DNA of 64,000 nucleotides from positions 124,001 to 188,000 of the forward strand of contig NZ_WUWM01000002.1 in the NCBI RefSeq assembly GCF_009846885.1. Reading direction: 5' to 3'. The translations under genes were made by a program, and so were the position numbers. The DNA comes from Paenibacillus puerhi (GTDB lineage: Bacteria > Bacillota > Bacilli > Paenibacillales > NBRC-103111). How positions within the stretch are numbered: position 1 is the stretch's first letter; every line of letters begins with the position of its first letter. Under the pieces are notes generated by a model. It did not search any database. It was not told where the DNA came from and saw only the letters and a program-made list of their open reading frames with translations. Shown here piece after piece: positions 62,556-64,000 of the stretch.

Positions 62556-62873
62556 TTATTGTTCCAATACCTTCTCAAGCTCGCTATTCGCGCTCCAGAA
62601 CTTGCTGTAGAAAGCCGCCCAATCTTGAATTTCTTGGAGTGGAGCGGCGTTGAGCCTAAATCGGGTTTCTCTGCCGACTTTTCGGTCAAGCACCAATCCG
62701 GCCTCTTTAAGGATGGTCAAATGCTTGGATACCGCTGTGCGGCCCATCTGAAACTGTGCCGTTAATTCATGAAGCGGCTTCTCCTCCGCCTCTGCTAACA
62801 GACGAATCAGCCGGCGCCTGGTAGGATCTGCAATCGCGTCAAACACATCCCGCAACTGGTTATTTTCGCTCAC
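62556..62873 (-). CDS. ArsR-family repressor
   Basis: A 105-residue winged-helix protein: FDAIADPTRRRLIRLLAEAEE, then the recognition helix FQMGRTAVSKHLTILKEAGLV and the wing KVGRETRF. No obvious metal-binding cysteines are present, so it may be of the group controlled by other signals. Start is GTG 62873, four bases after GGAGAGAGC, in preference to TTG 62888. It probably represses itself and the UvrA-like gene by binding two sites at its own promoter. Confidence 0.85.
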   Translation of the reverse strand: MSENNQLRDVFDAIADPTRRRLIRLLAEAEEKPLHELTAQFQMGRTAVSKHLTILKEAGLVLDRKVGRETRFRLNAAPLQEIQDWAAFYSKFWSANSELEKVLEQ

Positions 62874-62965
62874 AACAGCTCTCTCCAAATTATTATTTTC
62901 TGCGGTAGAAATCCAAGGGGTATGAAGGGACAGCCGTTACCTTCACCACCTCCTTCACGAAACTG

Positions 62966-63017
62966 GACACCATTTAGTGACACTTTTATTGTAGGACGCC
63001 ATCTGGTGTCACGTCAA
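62966..63017 (-). promoter_or_regulatory. ArsR promoter with two operator copies
   Basis: On the minus strand TTGACG (63012-63017) and TACAAT (62988-62993) are 18 bases apart, a near-consensus promoter. GACGCCATCTGGTGTCAC (62995-63012) fills the spacer and GACACCATTTAGTGACAC (62966-62983) lies just downstream. The two 18-mers agree in 14 positions and are 29 bases apart, so a repressor would block polymerase directly. Confidence 0.7.
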
Positions 63018-63086
63018 CATCCTGTAGCGACTCGCATGTTATTCTGCCCTAGTTAACAAATAGGGATAGATTTTCGTTCGTGCATC

Positions 63087-63107
63087 TGTTATATTATAAC
63101 TATAACA
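63087..63107 (+). promoter_or_regulatory. Dyad upstream of the YtrA-type gene
   Basis: TGTTATA and TATAACA form an inverted repeat with a seven-base spacer, 25-45 bases before the start of the GntR gene, in a stretch that also provides TATAAC-like -10 boxes. YtrA-type proteins repress their own operons from such sites. Confidence 0.5.
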
Positions 63108-63131
63108 AGTATAACGTTTGGAGGTGACAGC

Positions 63132-63515
63132 ATGATTATCCGCTTGGATTTGGAGTCCGATACACCCATCTATACGCAGCTGGTGCAGCAGATCGTAGAA
63201 GGCATAGCTTCCGGCCGACTGCAGCCCGGAGAGCCGCTTCCCTCCGTCCGCACGCTGGCAGGCGATCTGGGAATTAACCTGCATACGGTCAATAAGGCGT
63301 ATCAATTGCTCAAGCAAGACGGGTATATTCAGATTCACCGCCAGAAAGGCGTTGTCGTGCAGCCTCAGGGCATGCCTGATCTCACACCGCAATACCTCAA
63401 GAAGCTGGAGGGAGATCTACGGCCGATCATCGCCGAATCTATCGCCAGAAGCATGAAGAAGAATAAGCTTATCGAGCTCGTCGAGAAGCTTCATGCCGAA
63501 TTATCCGTGAATTAA
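63132..63515 (+). CDS. GntR-family regulator, YtrA subgroup
   Basis: A 127-residue regulator with a GntR winged helix (PIYTQLVQQIVEGIASGRLQ, LPSVRTLAGDLGINLHTVNK, AYQLLKQDGYIQIHRQKGVV) and only a short helical tail, the hallmark of the YtrA subgroup. These repressors usually control a membrane protein or ABC transporter gene next to them. GGAGGTG lies five bases before the ATG. The following membrane-protein gene starts 19 bases after its stop, so they form an operon. Confidence 0.9.
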   Translation: MIIRLDLESDTPIYTQLVQQIVEGIASGRLQPGEPLPSVRTLAGDLGINLHTVNKAYQLLKQDGYIQIHRQKGVVVQPQGMPDLTPQYLKKLEGDLRPIIAESIARSMKKNKLIELVEKLHAELSVN

Positions 63516-63534
63516 CCCGAGGAGGTATTCGCCC

Positions 63535-64000
63535 ATGAACGAATGGCCTATGTATGTTATTGTATGTTTAGTTTGGGGATTATTGGTTGGTCTCGCTTTA
63601 GTGATGCCGTCAGGGATGCGTAAAGGAGTTTTCTTCGGTATTAACCTTCCCGCCGAGGCCCTCAGCGATCCGAAAGTGGGAGAAATCGAACGGAGGTATA
63701 AGCTGCTATGCGTGGGGATCGGTACGGCCATCGGCGCTCTCCTGCTCGTCATCCTCTATACTGGCGGAGAACAAGTGGATACGGCTGTGATTCTGGTCGG
63801 AACGCTGCTCGCCGCGCCGGTCTCTCTGGGCATCTACCTGTATGCCCACAACAGCGTTAAGAAGCTGAAGCTGGCCAAGGGCTGGAAGACGCCCACCAGC
63901 CGATTTGTGGCAGCCGACATCTCGGCAGCCAGACGTCCGAAGGGTATCTCCGGTGGCTGGTATTTACTCATCCTCGGCCTGATCGCCCTGAATGCAGGTA
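63535..64000 (+). CDS. DUF1648/DUF5808-like membrane protein, partial
   Basis: The frame opens at ATG 63535, nine bases after GAGGAGG, and runs uninterrupted to the window edge (155 codons). It has a helix at the start (MYVIVCLVWGLLVGLALVMP), then KGVFFGINLPAEALSDPKVG, two helices around residues 60-105 and a further one at the end. The sequence after the first helix, where FFGI-LP and DP precede a charged stretch, resembles membrane proteins paired with YtrA-type regulators. Function is unknown; the carboxyl end is missing. Confidence 0.8.
   Translation, partial: MNEWPMYVIVCLVWGLLVGLALVMPSGMRKGVFFGINLPAEALSDPKVGEIERRYKLLCVGIGTAIGALLLVILYTGGEQVDTAVILVGTLLAAPVSLGIYLYAHNSVKKLKLAKGWKTPTSRFVAADISAARRPKGISGGWYLLILGLIALNAG

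Overview
The window looks like chromosomal DNA from a spore-forming, pectin-degrading Firmicute of the Paenibacillus type. Supporting signs are a small acid-soluble spore protein, a sporulation-type diadenylate cyclase, several S-layer-homology (SLH) proteins, AGGAGG-type ribosome binding sites with frequent GTG/TTG starts, and fairly high GC content. No rRNA, tRNA, phage or transposase gene was recognised. Assignments come from reading motifs and gene order; no database search was run.

Layout. 1-4.2 kb: a partial gene, a spore protein, an SPL-type radical SAM protein, a VTT/DedA-like membrane protein, CdaS and a CapA-like metallophosphatase. 4.2-14.3 kb: a minus-strand exopolysaccharide operon resembling Bacillus ydaJKLMN and Listeria pss (lipoprotein hydrolase-like YdaJ, GT-C-like membrane protein, YdaL, GT2 synthase YdaM, BcsB-like YdaN, degenerate-GGDEF YdaK). 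A csbB-gtrA pair is transcribed divergently from it. 14.3-16.4 kb: a BlaR1/BlaI-like pair. 16.5-25.0 kb: one 8.5-kb gene for a 2831-residue secreted protein (DUF4347, Ig/cadherin-like domains, 11 YDG repeats, SLH anchor). 25.2-26.3 kb: a short, decayed type I-C-like CRISPR array without cas genes, apparently interrupted by a small repeat-rich insertion. 26.3-41.6 kb: an ArAE/FUSC transporter, an AraC regulator with a GH4 glycosidase, a sugar-binding lipoprotein, modAB with a molybdate-type regulator, a YcdB-SLH protein, a formylglycine-generating enzyme, a lactonase and a MATE exporter. 40.9-48.4 kb: an L-rhamnose catabolic cluster (DeoR regulator, rhaB, rhaA, an ASRT-family protein, rhaEW, a tandem class II aldolase). 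48.5-57 kb: an MFS exporter, a PL11 rhamnogalacturonan lyase, a broken GH115 gene and uxuAB with a GntR/FCD regulator. 57-64 kb: small secreted and cytoplasmic proteins, a Crp/Fnr regulator with a flavohemoglobin gene, an ArsR regulator with a short UvrA-like protein, and a YtrA-type regulator with a membrane protein running off the end.

How parts fit. The rhamnogalacturonan lyase, rhamnose pathway, GH4 enzyme and uxuAB form a plant-cell-wall theme: pectin cleavage outside, then rhamnose and uronate use inside. The yda-like operon looks like a c-di-GMP-gated polysaccharide synthase: YdaK keeps an RxxD I-site while its GGDEF signature is lost. The divergent csbB-gtrA pair plus the GT-C protein could form a lipid-linked decoration branch. 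Regulatory DNA can be proposed for several units: BlaI-like dyads, a FadR-type operator before uxuAB, a Crp-type site before hmp, tandem operators on the ArsR promoter and a dyad before ytrA. Most CDS ends are firm; where I moved a start downstream it was to match a visible ribosome binding site.
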